Shown here piece after piece: positions 9,151 through 17,914 of a stretch of 64,000 bases of DNA. The notes below the pieces were generated by a model. The model was given only the letters and a program-made list of their open reading frames with translations, searched no databases and was not told the DNA's origin. The position numbers were made by a program, and so were the translations under genes. Where the stretch lies: contig NZ_CP016172.1 in NCBI RefSeq assembly GCF_001676725.1, positions 5,394,001 to 5,458,000 of the forward strand, read 5' to 3'. This stretch comes from Bordetella flabilis (GTDB lineage Bacteria > Pseudomonadota > Gammaproteobacteria > Burkholderiales > Burkholderiaceae_B). Positions within the stretch are counted from its first letter, which is position 1. Each line of letters begins with the position of its first letter.

Positions 9151-9720
9151 ATGAGTCTCTTGATGATCGACAACTACGATTCCTTCACCTACAACCTGGT
9201 GCAGTATTTCGGCGAACTGGGCGAAGACGTGCGTGTCGCGCGCAACGACCAGATCACGCTGGAGGAAATCGCCGCCATGAAGCCGGACCGCATCTGCGTA
9301 TCGCCCGGTCCGTGCTCGCCGGCCGAGGCCGGCATTTCCGTCCCGGTCATACGCGAGTTCGGCGGCAAAGTGCCTATCCTGGGCGTCTGCCTGGGACACC
9401 AGGCCATCGGCGCGGCCTTCGGCGGCGATATCGTGCGGGCACCCCGCATCATGCATGGCAAGACGGTGCGCATCGAACACAGGGGCGGCGATATCTTTAC
9501 GGGACTGCCCAGTCCCTATACCGTTATCCGCTACAACTCCCTGACCATCGACCCGGCCACGCTGCCGGACTGCCTGGAGGCCACGGCGACCGCAGAAGAC
9601 GGAGACATTATGGGAGTGCGTCACAAAACGCTGCCGATTTACGGGGTACAGTTCCACCCCGAATCGGTCCTGAGCGAGCACGGGCATGCCTTGATGCGCA
9701 ACTTCCTCAACATCCGATAA
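9151..9720 (+). CDS. trpG: Anthranilate synthase component II (glutamine amidotransferase)
   Basis: Class I glutamine amidotransferase of 189 residues that supplies ammonia to TrpE. It starts [21 protein letters not shown]. The nucleophile cysteine is in [10 protein letters not shown] and the His-Glu pair in VQFHPESV, so the triad is complete. It lies 94 bases after trpE and 26 bases before trpD, all on the same strand, consistent with one operon. As in other bacteria the same subunit may also serve para-aminobenzoate synthase, which cannot be told from sequence. Confidence 0.96.
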   Translation: MSLLMIDNYDSFTYNLVQYFGELGEDVRVARNDQITLEEIAAMKPDRICVSPGPCSPAEAGISVPVIREFGGKVPILGVCLGHQAIGAAFGGDIVRAPRIMHGKTVRIEHRGGDIFTGLPSPYTVIRYNSLTIDPATLPDCLEATATAEDGDIMGVRHKTLPIYGVQFHPESVLSEHGHALMRNFLNIR

Positions 9721-9746
9721 AGAGACCACACCGGAGGGATCCCATC

Positions 9747-10772
9747 ATGACCATATCGCCGACCGAAGCGCTGACCCGCTGCATCGAGCACCGCGAGATC
9801 TTCCATGACGAGATGCTGCATCTGATGCGCATGCTCATGCGCGGCGAGATGTCGCCGCAGATCGCCACGGCGTTGCTCATGGGCCTGCGCGTGAAAAAGG
9901 AGACCGTCGGCGAAATCACCGCGGCCGCCCAGGTCATGCGCGAGTTCGCCACGCCGGTGCGGACATCGTACCCGGAGCAGTTGCTCGATATGTGCGGCAC
10001 CGGCGGCGACGGCAGCCATACCTTCAATATCTCCACCGCAGCCATGTTCGTGGCCGCCGCCGCCGAGGTGAAAATCGCCAAGCACGGCAACCGCAGCGCC
10101 TCGTCGTCCTCGGGCAGCGCGGATGTGCTCGAAGCGCTGGGCGCCAACGTGCAACTGAGCCCCGAGCATGTGGCCGATTGCATCGCCACCACCGGCATCG
10201 GCTTCATGTTCGCGCCTGCCCATCATGGCGCCATGAAAAATGTGGCCGCCGTCCGCAAGGAGATGGGGGTGCGCACCATTTTCAACATACTGGGGCCTCT
10301 CACCAATCCCGCGGGCGCGCTCAACCAGTTGATGGGGGTGTTCCATCCCGACCTGGTCGGCATACAGGTGCGCGTGCTGCAGCGGCTCGGTTCGAAACAC
10401 GTACTGGTGGTGCATGGCAAGGACGGCATGGACGAGGCCTCGCTCGGCGCCGCCACGCTCATCGGCGAACTGAAGGACGGCGAAGTGCTGGAATACGAGA
10501 TCCACCCGGAGGACTACGGGCTATCCATGATGTCCAACCGCGGCATCAAGGTGTCCAATCGGGAAGAATCGCGCGACCTCATCCTGGAAGCGCTGAACAA
10601 CAAGCCGGGACCGGCGCGCGATATCGTCGCGCTGAACGCCGGATTGGCCATCTATGCGGGTAATGTGGCTCCGTCCATCGACGCGGGTTTGAAGTTGGCG
10701 GTTGAAACGATTGCTAACGGCGCCGCACGCGGCAAGTTGGAACAATTTTGCGCTTACACCCGGAAGTTTTGA
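9747..10772 (+). CDS. trpD: Anthranilate phosphoribosyltransferase
   Basis: Transfers phosphoribosyl from PRPP to anthranilate. 341 residues, the standalone (non-fused) form. The PRPP-binding motif GTGGDG follows LLDMC, and [21 protein letters not shown] and the [12 protein letters not shown] block are the family signatures. A good Shine-Dalgarno (GGAGGG at about 9733-9738) precedes the ATG at 9747. The stop is one base before the trpC start, indicating translational coupling. Confidence 0.97.
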   Translation: MTISPTEALTRCIEHREIFHDEMLHLMRMLMRGEMSPQIATALLMGLRVKKETVGEITAAAQVMREFATPVRTSYPEQLLDMCGTGGDGSHTFNISTAAMFVAAAAEVKIAKHGNRSASSSSGSADVLEALGANVQLSPEHVADCIATTGIGFMFAPAHHGAMKNVAAVRKEMGVRTIFNILGPLTNPAGALNQLMGVFHPDLVGIQVRVLQRLGSKHVLVVHGKDGMDEASLGAATLIGELKDGEVLEYEIHPEDYGLSMMSNRGIKVSNREESRDLILEALNNKPGPARDIVALNAGLAIYAGNVAPSIDAGLKLAVETIANGAARGKLEQFCAYTRKF

Positions 10773-10773
10773 G

Positions 10774-11562
10774 ATGAACGACATTCTTGCGAAGATTCTC
10801 GCCGTCAAGGCCGAGGAAGTCACCACGGCGCGCCAGATGCGCAGCGAAGCCGAGCTCCTGCGCGAAGCCAAGGCCCGCCAGGACGTACGCGGTTTCGCCC
10901 AGGCGATCGAAGACAAGATCGCGGCGGGCAAGCCCGGCGTCATCGCGGAAATCAAAAAAGCATCCCCCTCGCGCGGCGTGCTGCGGGAAAACTTCAGTCC
11001 CGCGGAAATCGCGGCGTCGTACGCGGCGCACGGCGCGGCCTGCCTGTCGGTACTGACCGACGTGCAGTTCTTCCAGGGTTCGCACGATCACCTGCGCCAG
11101 GCGCGGGCGGCGTGCCCCTTGCCCGTGCTGCGCAAGGACTTCATCATCGACCCCTACCAGGTGGTCTTCTCGCGCGCCCTGGGGGCGGACTGCGTGCTGC
11201 TGATCGCGGCGGCCCTCTCCCCGGGGCAGTTGAAGGAACTCGAAGCCTGCGCGATGGACCTGGGCATGGACGTGCTGGTCGAAGTCCATGATGCCGACGA
11301 GCTGGACGTCGCCCTGCAATTGCGTACGCCGCTCATCGGCATCAACAATCGCAACCTGCGCACCTTCGAGACCACCTTGCAGACCACCCTCGATCTGTTG
11401 CCCCGGGTGCCGCCGGGCCGGCGCGTCGTCACCGAAAGCGGCATCCTGCGGGAGGAAGATATACGCATGATGCGCGAACGCAAGGTGGATGCATTCCTGG
11501 TCGGCGAAGCCTTCATGCGAGCCTCGGATCCCGGCGCCGAACTGGCGCGCCTGATCGCATAG
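10774..11562 (+). CDS. trpC: Indole-3-glycerol phosphate synthase
   Basis: Closes the indole ring: converts CdRP to indole-3-glycerol phosphate. 262 residues, TIM barrel. Conserved elements are [16 protein letters not shown] (catalytic Lys), the [13 protein letters not shown] block, [12 protein letters not shown] and VTESGI. The trpF domain found fused in enterobacteria is absent, and trpF, trpB and trpA are not in this window, matching the split trp gene arrangement of betaproteobacteria. Start at 10774 immediately follows the trpD stop. Confidence 0.96.
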   Translation: MNDILAKILAVKAEEVTTARQMRSEAELLREAKARQDVRGFAQAIEDKIAAGKPGVIAEIKKASPSRGVLRENFSPAEIAASYAAHGAACLSVLTDVQFFQGSHDHLRQARAACPLPVLRKDFIIDPYQVVFSRALGADCVLLIAAALSPGQLKELEACAMDLGMDVLVEVHDADELDVALQLRTPLIGINNRNLRTFETTLQTTLDLLPRVPPGRRVVTESGILREEDIRMMRERKVDAFLVGEAFMRASDPGAELARLIA

Positions 11563-11866
11563 CGCTTTGGCGGTCCGTGCGCGTTGCCGCGGCGCAGGCG
11601 GGCTTGCGGGCATGCGCCGCGCTCCGGCGGCTGCCCCGGCGCCAGCTGCCCCACGCCGCCCCAACGCGCCAAAAGCACCCCAAACGGTCATTTTCTTGGC
11701 CGTTTCGGATACGCGGCGCATTGCTAACATCCGCCCATGGATTGTTCGCCCATTGCCGCGTCCGGCGTGCATTCCTGCATTTCCACGCTGCGCCCCGCGC
11801 ACGCCCCGCGCCACGGTCGCCTCGCCGTGCGTGCACATTCCTTTTTCTCACTGATCGAGCCCCGCC
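11563..11866. other. Intergenic region trpC to thioesterase
   Basis: About 304 bases without a credible gene. It contains one imperfect hairpin (AAACGG at 11682-11687 with CCGTTT at 11700-11705) that lacks a following T run and is therefore a poor terminator. The region immediately before 11867 should hold the promoter of the thioesterase gene, but no clear -35/-10 pair can be named. Confidence 0.5.
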
Positions 11867-12376
11867 ATGGATGACGCTTTCAGCCACCAATTGTCGATGA
11901 CCATCCTGATGACGCCCGACATGGCGAATTTCTCGGGCAACGTGCATGGCGGCCACATCCTCAAGTACCTGGACCAGGTGGCCTACGCCTGCGCCAGCCG
12001 CTACGCGGGCCAGTATGTCGTGACGTTGTCGGTGGACCAGGTGGTGTTTCGCGAACCAATCCATGTCGGCGAACTGGTGACGTTCCTGGCGTCCGTGAAC
12101 TACACTGGCCGCACATCCATGGAAATCGGCATCAAGGTCATCACCGAGGACATCCGCCAGAAGCTGGTACGCCATACCAACAGCTGCTACTTCACCATGG
12201 TCGCCGTGGACGAACTCGGCAACCCCACGCCGGTTCCACCGCTGGAACCGCGCAACGAAGAGGAACGCCAGCGCTTCGAGGCCGCCGACCAGCGCCGTGC
12301 CTTGCGCCAGGAGATGCAGAAGCGGCATGTGGCCATCAAACGGGCCGTCGCGGATGCCGGCGGAACCACGGTCTAG
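11867..12376 (+). CDS. Acyl-CoA thioesterase (hotdog fold, YciA-like)
   Basis: 169 residues with one hotdog domain, about residues 8-125. The conserved core is MANFSGNVHGGHILKYLDQ, with the N-x-x-GG element of the YciA/acyl-CoA hydrolase family, followed by VVTLSVDQVVFREPIHVGE. It is expected to hydrolyse acyl-CoA to free acid and CoA in the cytoplasm; the chain length preference is unknown. The last 40 residues form a charged helical tail (EERQRFEAADQRRALRQEM). It converges on the histidine kinase gene with an 11-base gap. Confidence 0.88.
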   Translation: MDDAFSHQLSMTILMTPDMANFSGNVHGGHILKYLDQVAYACASRYAGQYVVTLSVDQVVFREPIHVGELVTFLASVNYTGRTSMEIGIKVITEDIRQKLVRHTNSCYFTMVAVDELGNPTPVPPLEPRNEEERQRFEAADQRRALRQEMQKRHVAIKRAVADAGGTTV

Positions 12377-12387
12377 GGCACCGCGGA

Positions 12388-14049
12388 TCAGCGCTGCAGC
12401 GCCTCCGCCACCATCGCGGCCAGTTGATCGAGGTTGAAGGGTTTCTGCAGGACCCGCTCGTGCTCGAGTACCGTGCCGCCGACCTGCGCGTCGGCGTAGC
12501 CGGTGGCCAGGATGACGGGCAGGCCCGGTACCAGCTTGCGCGCGCGTTCGATCACTTCCGCGCCGTTGAGCCGGGGCATGATGAAGTCCACCATCAGCAG
12601 GTCCGGCGGCCGTTCCTCCAGCAGGCGCAGGCCGATCTCGCCGTCCTCCGCCTGCCTGACCTCGTATCCCAGGATCAGCAGGCATTCCACGATCAGGTTG
12701 CGCACCGCTGCGTCGTCATCGATGACCAGCACGCTCGCGGTGCGGCGGCTCACGCTGGGCGGCTCGTCCTCGCGCGTCCGTTGCGCGGAGGGATCGGCGG
12801 GCACCAACCATATCTCCACCACGGTACCCCGGCCCTCTTCGCTGGCAATGCGCGCCGTACCGCCCGACTGCCGGGCAATGCCGTAGACCTGGCTCAGGCC
12901 CAGCCCGGTGCCCTTGCCCACGGGCTTGGTCGTGAAGAAAGGGTCGAACACCTTGCTCAATACATCGGGGGGTATGCCGCTGCCGGTGTCCTTCACGCCG
13001 ATCACGACATAGCGGCCCGCCGGCAGATCGCTTTCCCGGCTTTCCCTGGCGGCGGTGAATAACGTCACCACGCCGCCGGACGGCATGGCATCGCGGGCAT
13101 TGATGCAGAGGTTCAGGATCGCCAATTCCAGTTGGTTGGCATCCGCCGTCGCTTCCGGCACATCGGGGGCGAACTCCGTCAGCACCCGCACGGTGGGGCC
13201 GAGGGAGAGTCCCAGCAATTCCCGCATGCCCGCCAGCAACTCGTTCACGTTGGTGGGCCGCAGATCCAGGTTCTGGCTGCGCGAAAAAGCCAGCAGTTGC
13301 GCGGTCAGCTTGGCGCCGCGCTCCACGGCCTGCCTGGCGTTCGAGGCGAGGCGGTGTACGCGATCGTCCTGCGATGTGCGCCGGATCAGGTCCACGCTGC
13401 CCATGATGACATTGAGCAGGTTGTTGAAATCATGCGCCAGGCCGCCGGTCAACTGCCCGATCGCCTCCATCTTCTGCGACTGGACCAGCGCGCTTTGGGT
13501 GCGCTCGCGTTCACGGATTTCCTTCATCAGGCGGTCGTTGGCGCGCGCGAGTGCGTGGGTCCGTTCGGCGATGCGCGTTTCCAATGTCTCGTTCAGCACG
13601 CGCAAGGCTTCCTCTGCCTCGGCCTGCCCGCGCAACAGCGCGCGAGCGCGGTACTGCCGGTCGCGCGCGCGCCGCGCCGCGCTGACGGCGCGGCGCAGCG
13701 TATCGGCCCGCAGTGGCCGCTCCAGCAGCATGATGTTGCCCAGGGCGCCCAACGCATCCTGCGCGGCCGCATCCGCCGAAGTATCCAGGGGCGGTGACAG
13801 GACGATAAAGGGGAAGTCCGACCACGCCTCCTGGCAAGCGGCCCACGCGGCCAAGTCCGCCAGCGCGGCGGGCGTCAGCGCTTCCGCGGCTACCACGGCA
13901 CAGCCGGCGCCTTGCGCCAATCCCGAAAATAGCGCCGGCAGGTCGTCGCATGTCGAAGCCGGAACGCCAGCCGCGTTCAGGACATTGCGGATGACCTGCG
14001 CATCCCGGCCATGCGGGGCGAGGATCAGCGCGTGGTTGGCGGCATTCAC
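12388..14049 (-). CDS. Hybrid sensor histidine kinase with C-terminal receiver
   Basis: 553 residues, no membrane segment, so a cytoplasmic kinase. Order of parts: a degenerate receiver-like domain (about 1-125, ALILAPHGRDAQVIRNVL), a coiled coil (about 135-190), HisKA with phospho-acceptor His206 in GGLAHDFNNLL, HATPase (INARDAMPSGG, DTGSGIPPDVLSKVFDPF, GTGLGLSQVYG), then a receiver with Asp488 in LLMVDFIMPRLNG. Presumably phosphate passes from His206 to Asp488; no DNA-binding domain is attached. It starts with GTG at 14049, overlapping the stop of the KaiC-like gene (GTGA), so the two proteins are likely made together and may act in one pathway. Confidence 0.88.
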   Translation of the reverse strand: MNAANHALILAPHGRDAQVIRNVLNAAGVPASTCDDLPALFSGLAQGAGCAVVAAEALTPAALADLAAWAACQEAWSDFPFIVLSPPLDTSADAAAQDALGALGNIMLLERPLRADTLRRAVSAARRARDRQYRARALLRGQAEAEEALRVLNETLETRIAERTHALARANDRLMKEIRERERTQSALVQSQKMEAIGQLTGGLAHDFNNLLNVIMGSVDLIRRTSQDDRVHRLASNARQAVERGAKLTAQLLAFSRSQNLDLRPTNVNELLAGMRELLGLSLGPTVRVLTEFAPDVPEATADANQLELAILNLCINARDAMPSGGVVTLFTAARESRESDLPAGRYVVIGVKDTGSGIPPDVLSKVFDPFFTTKPVGKGTGLGLSQVYGIARQSGGTARIASEEGRGTVVEIWLVPADPSAQRTREDEPPSVSRRTASVLVIDDDAAVRNLIVECLLILGYEVRQAEDGEIGLRLLEERPPDLLMVDFIMPRLNGAEVIERARKLVPGLPVILATGYADAQVGGTVLEHERVLQKPFNLDQLAAMVAEALQR

Positions 14050-15566
14050 TCCGCCTCCGGCACGGATCCGGGCGTCTGCAGGGCCGGCAACTTGCCGGTG
14101 TAGGACGGCAGACCCGACAACACCCCTTCGAAGTCGCTCAACGCTTCCCCCACTTGCAACCCGTCTTCAGTAATACGGAACTCGTGTATGGACCGCTTGT
14201 GGGGCGTCGTGCGGCTCTTCAGGGCCAGCACCGCCCCGTGTATGCTTCCTTCCGCTTCGAAGAAGCGGAAGAGCAGGATCGCGTCGCTCAGGTAGCTCAG
14301 GTCCACGTCCGCGCGGCCTTCGCCGATCAACCCGTGCTGGGCCAGCACCAACACCGTCGTGCAACCCTTTTGGTTCAGATAACTCAACATCTCGTGAAAC
14401 TGCAGCAGCAGGAACCGTTCCCCCGGCATGGACAGGACATACGCGCTCAAGCTGTCGATAACGAAAAACGTCGCGCCGTCCTCGTCCACCGCCTTGCGCA
14501 CACGGCTGGAAAATTCGCCCGGGGAGAGCTCCGCCGGGTCGATCTGAAACAGCTGCAGCGCACCGCTTTCGATGTAGGGCGCCAGGTCCATGCCGAGTTG
14601 CCGGCTGCGTCGCAGCATGGTCCCCGCCCCTTCATCGAACAGGTAATACACGGCCTTCTGTCCGCGCTCGAGGGCCGCCAGCACGGCGCGCACCGCCGTC
14701 GTGGTCTTGCCGACGCCGGATGGGCCGGTGAACAATATATTGGTGCCTGGCGTGATCCCTCCGCCCAGCAAGGCGTCCAGCGGCGGAACGCCGGTGCTTT
14801 GCGGCGCGGTATCGAAGCTGGCCTGGTGTTCCGCCGCGATCAGGCGGGGGAACACCCGCAGGCCGCCCGTTTCCAGCACGCAGTCGTGATATCCGCCCCG
14901 GAACCTGACGCCGCGCAGCTTGACGATACGGATGCGGCGGCGTTCGACACCAAAATCCTGGGCCCGTTGATCCAGGCTGATCACGCCGTGCGCGATGCTG
15001 TGCAACTGCAGATCGTTGGGATCGGCGGTCTTGTCGTCCAGGCAAAGCACCGTGCATAGGCGTGTCGACAGATATTGCTTCAGCGCCAGGATTTGCCGCC
15101 GATACCGCAGCGGGCTTTGAGCCAGAAGGCGCATCTCGGACAGGCTGTCGAAGACGACGCGGGTAGGCGACAGGGCTTCGATGGTTTCGATGACGTGTTG
15201 CACCGCCTCGCCCAGTTCCACTTCGGCTGGATAGAAGACGGATTGCTCGGCCCCCAGGGAAAATTCGTCCTCGCTGAAGAGCTCGAAAATCTCGATGCCT
15301 TCCAGGTCCCAGCCATGGGTCTCGGCCACGGCGTGCAACTCCTCGCGGGTTTCGGACAAGGTGATATACAGGCCTTTTTCGCCTTGCCGCCTTCCTTCCT
15401 GCAGGAACTGCATGCCCAAGGTAGTCTTGCCGCTGCCCGGTACGCCTTCGACGAGATAAAGGCGACTGGCCGGAAGGCCACCGCCCAGAACATTGTCCAG
15501 GCCCCGTATCCCGGTTGAGACGACCGGCGCGGGCCGGCGTGGATCGCGTGTTTGGTTTTCTTCCAT
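14046..15566 (-). CDS. KaiC-like double-domain ATPase
   Basis: 506 residues in two tandem RecA/KaiC domains. The first has Walker A EGVPGSGKTTLG and Walker B VVFDSLSE; the second has GPSGVGKTTTA and FFVIDSLSAY. In cyanobacterial KaiC a pair of glutamates follows the first strand of each domain; here the matching positions read S-E (ITLSETREE) and D-E (LFDEGAG), so catalysis may differ. No kaiA or kaiB is present in the window, so a cyanobacterial-type clock is not supported. Domain architecture matches the KaiC-like proteins of many proteobacteria, whose roles are mostly stress or signalling related. It is translationally coupled to the hybrid kinase. Confidence 0.88.
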   Translation of the reverse strand: MEENQTRDPRRPAPVVSTGIRGLDNVLGGGLPASRLYLVEGVPGSGKTTLGMQFLQEGRRQGEKGLYITLSETREELHAVAETHGWDLEGIEIFELFSEDEFSLGAEQSVFYPAEVELGEAVQHVIETIEALSPTRVVFDSLSEMRLLAQSPLRYRRQILALKQYLSTRLCTVLCLDDKTADPNDLQLHSIAHGVISLDQRAQDFGVERRRIRIVKLRGVRFRGGYHDCVLETGGLRVFPRLIAAEHQASFDTAPQSTGVPPLDALLGGGITPGTNILFTGPSGVGKTTTAVRAVLAALERGQKAVYYLFDEGAGTMLRRSRQLGMDLAPYIESGALQLFQIDPAELSPGEFSSRVRKAVDEDGATFFVIDSLSAYVLSMPGERFLLLQFHEMLSYLNQKGCTTVLVLAQHGLIGEGRADVDLSYLSDAILLFRFFEAEGSIHGAVLALKSRTTPHKRSIHEFRITEDGLQVGEALSDFEGVLSGLPSYTGKLPALQTPGSVPEAE

Positions 15567-15824
15567 ATTCGATACCCATCTGCCGATGAACGGACATGTG
15601 CCACGGTACTGCGGGGCAGTCTACCCAAGGGTTCTCCTCCGACAAACAGAGGTTGTAACTGGGCGAGAGCCGGGCCCGGGCGCCTGTTACATGAGCGATG
15701 GCACGGCTACGGGTGTTACCTCGCGTTGCAGTAGCGTATGGCGCACGCGCCGGGCCGCCGCGGGTGATGTACCCGGGCGCAAGCCCCATGCTAGGCTTCC
15801 CTTTCCGCAACCCGATACGCGCCC

Positions 15825-17780
15825 ATGTCGAAACCACTTGAAGATTACGGCCTCATCGGCAACATGCTTTCCGCGGCGTTGGTCTCGCGCGATGGCTCCA
15901 TCGATTGGCTGTGCCTGCCCCACTTCAATTCCTCCGCGTGCTTCGCCGCCCTGCTGGGTACGGAGGAGCATGGGTGCTGGCACATCAGGCCGCGCGAGCC
16001 CTTCGAAACCACCCGGCGCTACATTCCTGGCACCGCCGTCCTGGAAACACGCTTCAAGACTGCGACGGGCGTAGCCACGCTGCTGGACTTCATGCCCCTG
16101 AGCGACGACGAGGAGCGTGTCGACGTGGTGCGCATCGTGCGCGGCGAGCATGGGCACGTCGACATGGATATGGACCTTATCCTGCGGTTCAATTACGGGC
16201 AGGCCGTGCCATGGGTGCGCCGCAGGGACTATGGCATCAGCGCCATCGCGGGGCCCGATGCGGTGGAGCTGCATACCCAGGTGCCGCTGGAAGGCAAGAA
16301 CCTGCGGACGGTCTCGCGCTTCACCGTGCATGCCGGCCAAAGCACGCCTTTTACCCTGTCGTACCATCCCTCGCACAAAGTCCCGCATTTCGTGCCAGAC
16401 CGCACCGAAAGCCTGGATCGCACCGTGGCCTGGTGGAAGGAGTGGTCCAAGCGCTGCCGCACCGACCGGCGCTTCCCCGAATGGCATGAGGCGATCGTGC
16501 GATCGCTCATCACACTCAAGCTCCTGACGTTCCGGCCGACGGGCGGCATCGTCGCCGCCCCGACCATGTCGCTGCCGGAAAACCTGGGCGGCTCGCGCAA
16601 CTGGGACTACCGCTACTGCTGGCTGCGCGATTCCGCGCTGACGCTGTACGCGTTGCTGAACGCCGGCTACCGCGAGGAAGCCGAAGCCTGGCGCCAATGG
16701 CTGATGCGGGCCTCCGCCGGCCATCCCGACCAATTGCAGATCATGTACGGGATCGCGGGCGAACGCAGCCTGCCGGAGATGGAAATCGCCTGGCTCCCGG
16801 GTTACGAGAACAGCAAGCCGGTACGCCTGGGCAACGCCGCTTCCGGGCAGATCCAGATGGACATCTACGGCGAGCTCATCGAGACGCTGCATGCCGCGCG
16901 CGAGGCCGAACTGGCCCCCTCGGAACAGGCCTGGCGCCTGCAACGCATCCTGCTGGCGCCGCTGGAGCGCGGCTGGAAGGTCGACGACCACGGCATATGG
17001 GAAGTGCGGGGCCCGCGCCGGGCGTTTACCCATTCACGCCTGATGTGCTGGGTAGGTTTCGACCGCGCCGTCAAATCGGCGGAACGCTTCGGCCTGCAAG
17101 GGCCGGTAGAGCGCTGGCGCGACGTGCGCGACGAAATCCGGGAAGACATCCTCAACAACGGCTTCGACGCCGAGCTGAACAGCTTCGTGCAGTTCTACGG
17201 CGGCAAGGCGCTGGATGCGAGCCTGCTGTTGATTCCACAGGTGGGTTTCCTGCCGATCGACGATCCTCGGGTGACGGGCACCATCAGCGCGATCGAGAAA
17301 GGCTTGATGCGCGACGGTTTGGTCATGCGCTATGTGCCCGAACAGGTGGACGACGGCCTGCAGGAAAGCGAAGGGGTCTTCCTGGCGTGCAGCTTCTGGC
17401 TGGCCGACGCGTACGCCATGCAGGGCCGGATCGACGAGGCTGCGGCCCTGTTCGACCGGCTGCTGTCCCTGCGCAACGACCTGGGATTGCTGGCGGAGGA
17501 ATACGACCCGGTGCATAAACGGCTGGTGGGCAACTTCCCGCAGGGGTTTTCGCATATCGGGCTGGTCAATACCGCGTTCAACCTGCTGGAGGCCCATGGG
17601 CCGGCGCAGCAGCGTTCGCACAGCGCGGCGCCGCATAACGGGTCCAGCCCGCATAACGGATCCAATCCGCATAACGGTTCCGGCGCGCATGGCGGTTCGA
17701 GCGCGCATAACGGTTCCGGCGGGCATGGCGGCTCCGGATCGCACGGTGCCGCGGAGTCCACCAGGGGCGCCCGCGGGTGA
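15825..17780 (+). CDS. GH15 family glycosidase (glucoamylase/trehalase-like) with repetitive C-terminal tail
   Basis: 651 residues. Residues 1-595 form the two parts of bacterial GH15 proteins: an N-terminal beta-sandwich (DYGLIGNMLSAALVSRDGSIDWLC) and the (alpha/alpha)6 barrel with GGSRNWDYRYCWLRDSALT, VDDHGIWEVRGP and the region LGLLAEEYDP, where the catalytic base is expected. The family releases glucose from alpha-glucans or trehalose; the substrate here is unknown. No signal peptide is seen, so it is predicted cytoplasmic. Residues 604-645 are a hydrophilic tail of six-residue repeats (HNGSxP/HGGSxx) not part of the fold. It is divergent from the KaiC-like gene. Confidence 0.88.
   Translation: MSKPLEDYGLIGNMLSAALVSRDGSIDWLCLPHFNSSACFAALLGTEEHGCWHIRPREPFETTRRYIPGTAVLETRFKTATGVATLLDFMPLSDDEERVDVVRIVRGEHGHVDMDMDLILRFNYGQAVPWVRRRDYGISAIAGPDAVELHTQVPLEGKNLRTVSRFTVHAGQSTPFTLSYHPSHKVPHFVPDRTESLDRTVAWWKEWSKRCRTDRRFPEWHEAIVRSLITLKLLTFRPTGGIVAAPTMSLPENLGGSRNWDYRYCWLRDSALTLYALLNAGYREEAEAWRQWLMRASAGHPDQLQIMYGIAGERSLPEMEIAWLPGYENSKPVRLGNAASGQIQMDIYGELIETLHAAREAELAPSEQAWRLQRILLAPLERGWKVDDHGIWEVRGPRRAFTHSRLMCWVGFDRAVKSAERFGLQGPVERWRDVRDEIREDILNNGFDAELNSFVQFYGGKALDASLLLIPQVGFLPIDDPRVTGTISAIEKGLMRDGLVMRYVPEQVDDGLQESEGVFLACSFWLADAYAMQGRIDEAAALFDRLLSLRNDLGLLAEEYDPVHKRLVGNFPQGFSHIGLVNTAFNLLEAHGPAQQRSHSAAPHNGSSPHNGSNPHNGSGAHGGSSAHNGSGGHGGSGSHGAAESTRGARG
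17633..17758 (+). repeat. Seven 18-bp tandem units in the 3' end of the GH15 gene
   Basis: Units begin with GCATAACGG or GCATGGCGG at 17633, 17651, 17669, 17687, 17705, 17723 and (degenerate) 17741, exactly 18 bases apart. They encode HNGSSP, HNGSNP, HNGSGA, HGGSSA, HNGSGG, HGGSGS and a decayed last unit. Confidence 0.9.
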
Positions 17781-17914
17781 CCGAGCCAATATGGCCGCAC
17801 CCGCAGGGCAGTGAATGCACCGGCCGCAACGGCCGGCTGCAGCGCGCCTGCTGACGCATCGGGAATAGCGGGCACGCCAGTTGCTCGGGTGCGGGCCTCG
17901 ATGGGAACCGCACC

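Noticed and set aside
11682..11705. Terminator after trpC
   Set aside because: The stem is only six pairs with a long loop and no T run follows.
12388..15566. Cyanobacterial-type circadian clock
   Set aside because: No kaiA or kaiB in the window and altered catalytic residues; a KaiC-like signalling ATPase is the safer call.
17633..17758. Possible CRISPR array
   Set aside because: Units are 18 bp head to tail with no unique spacers and they are in frame inside a gene.
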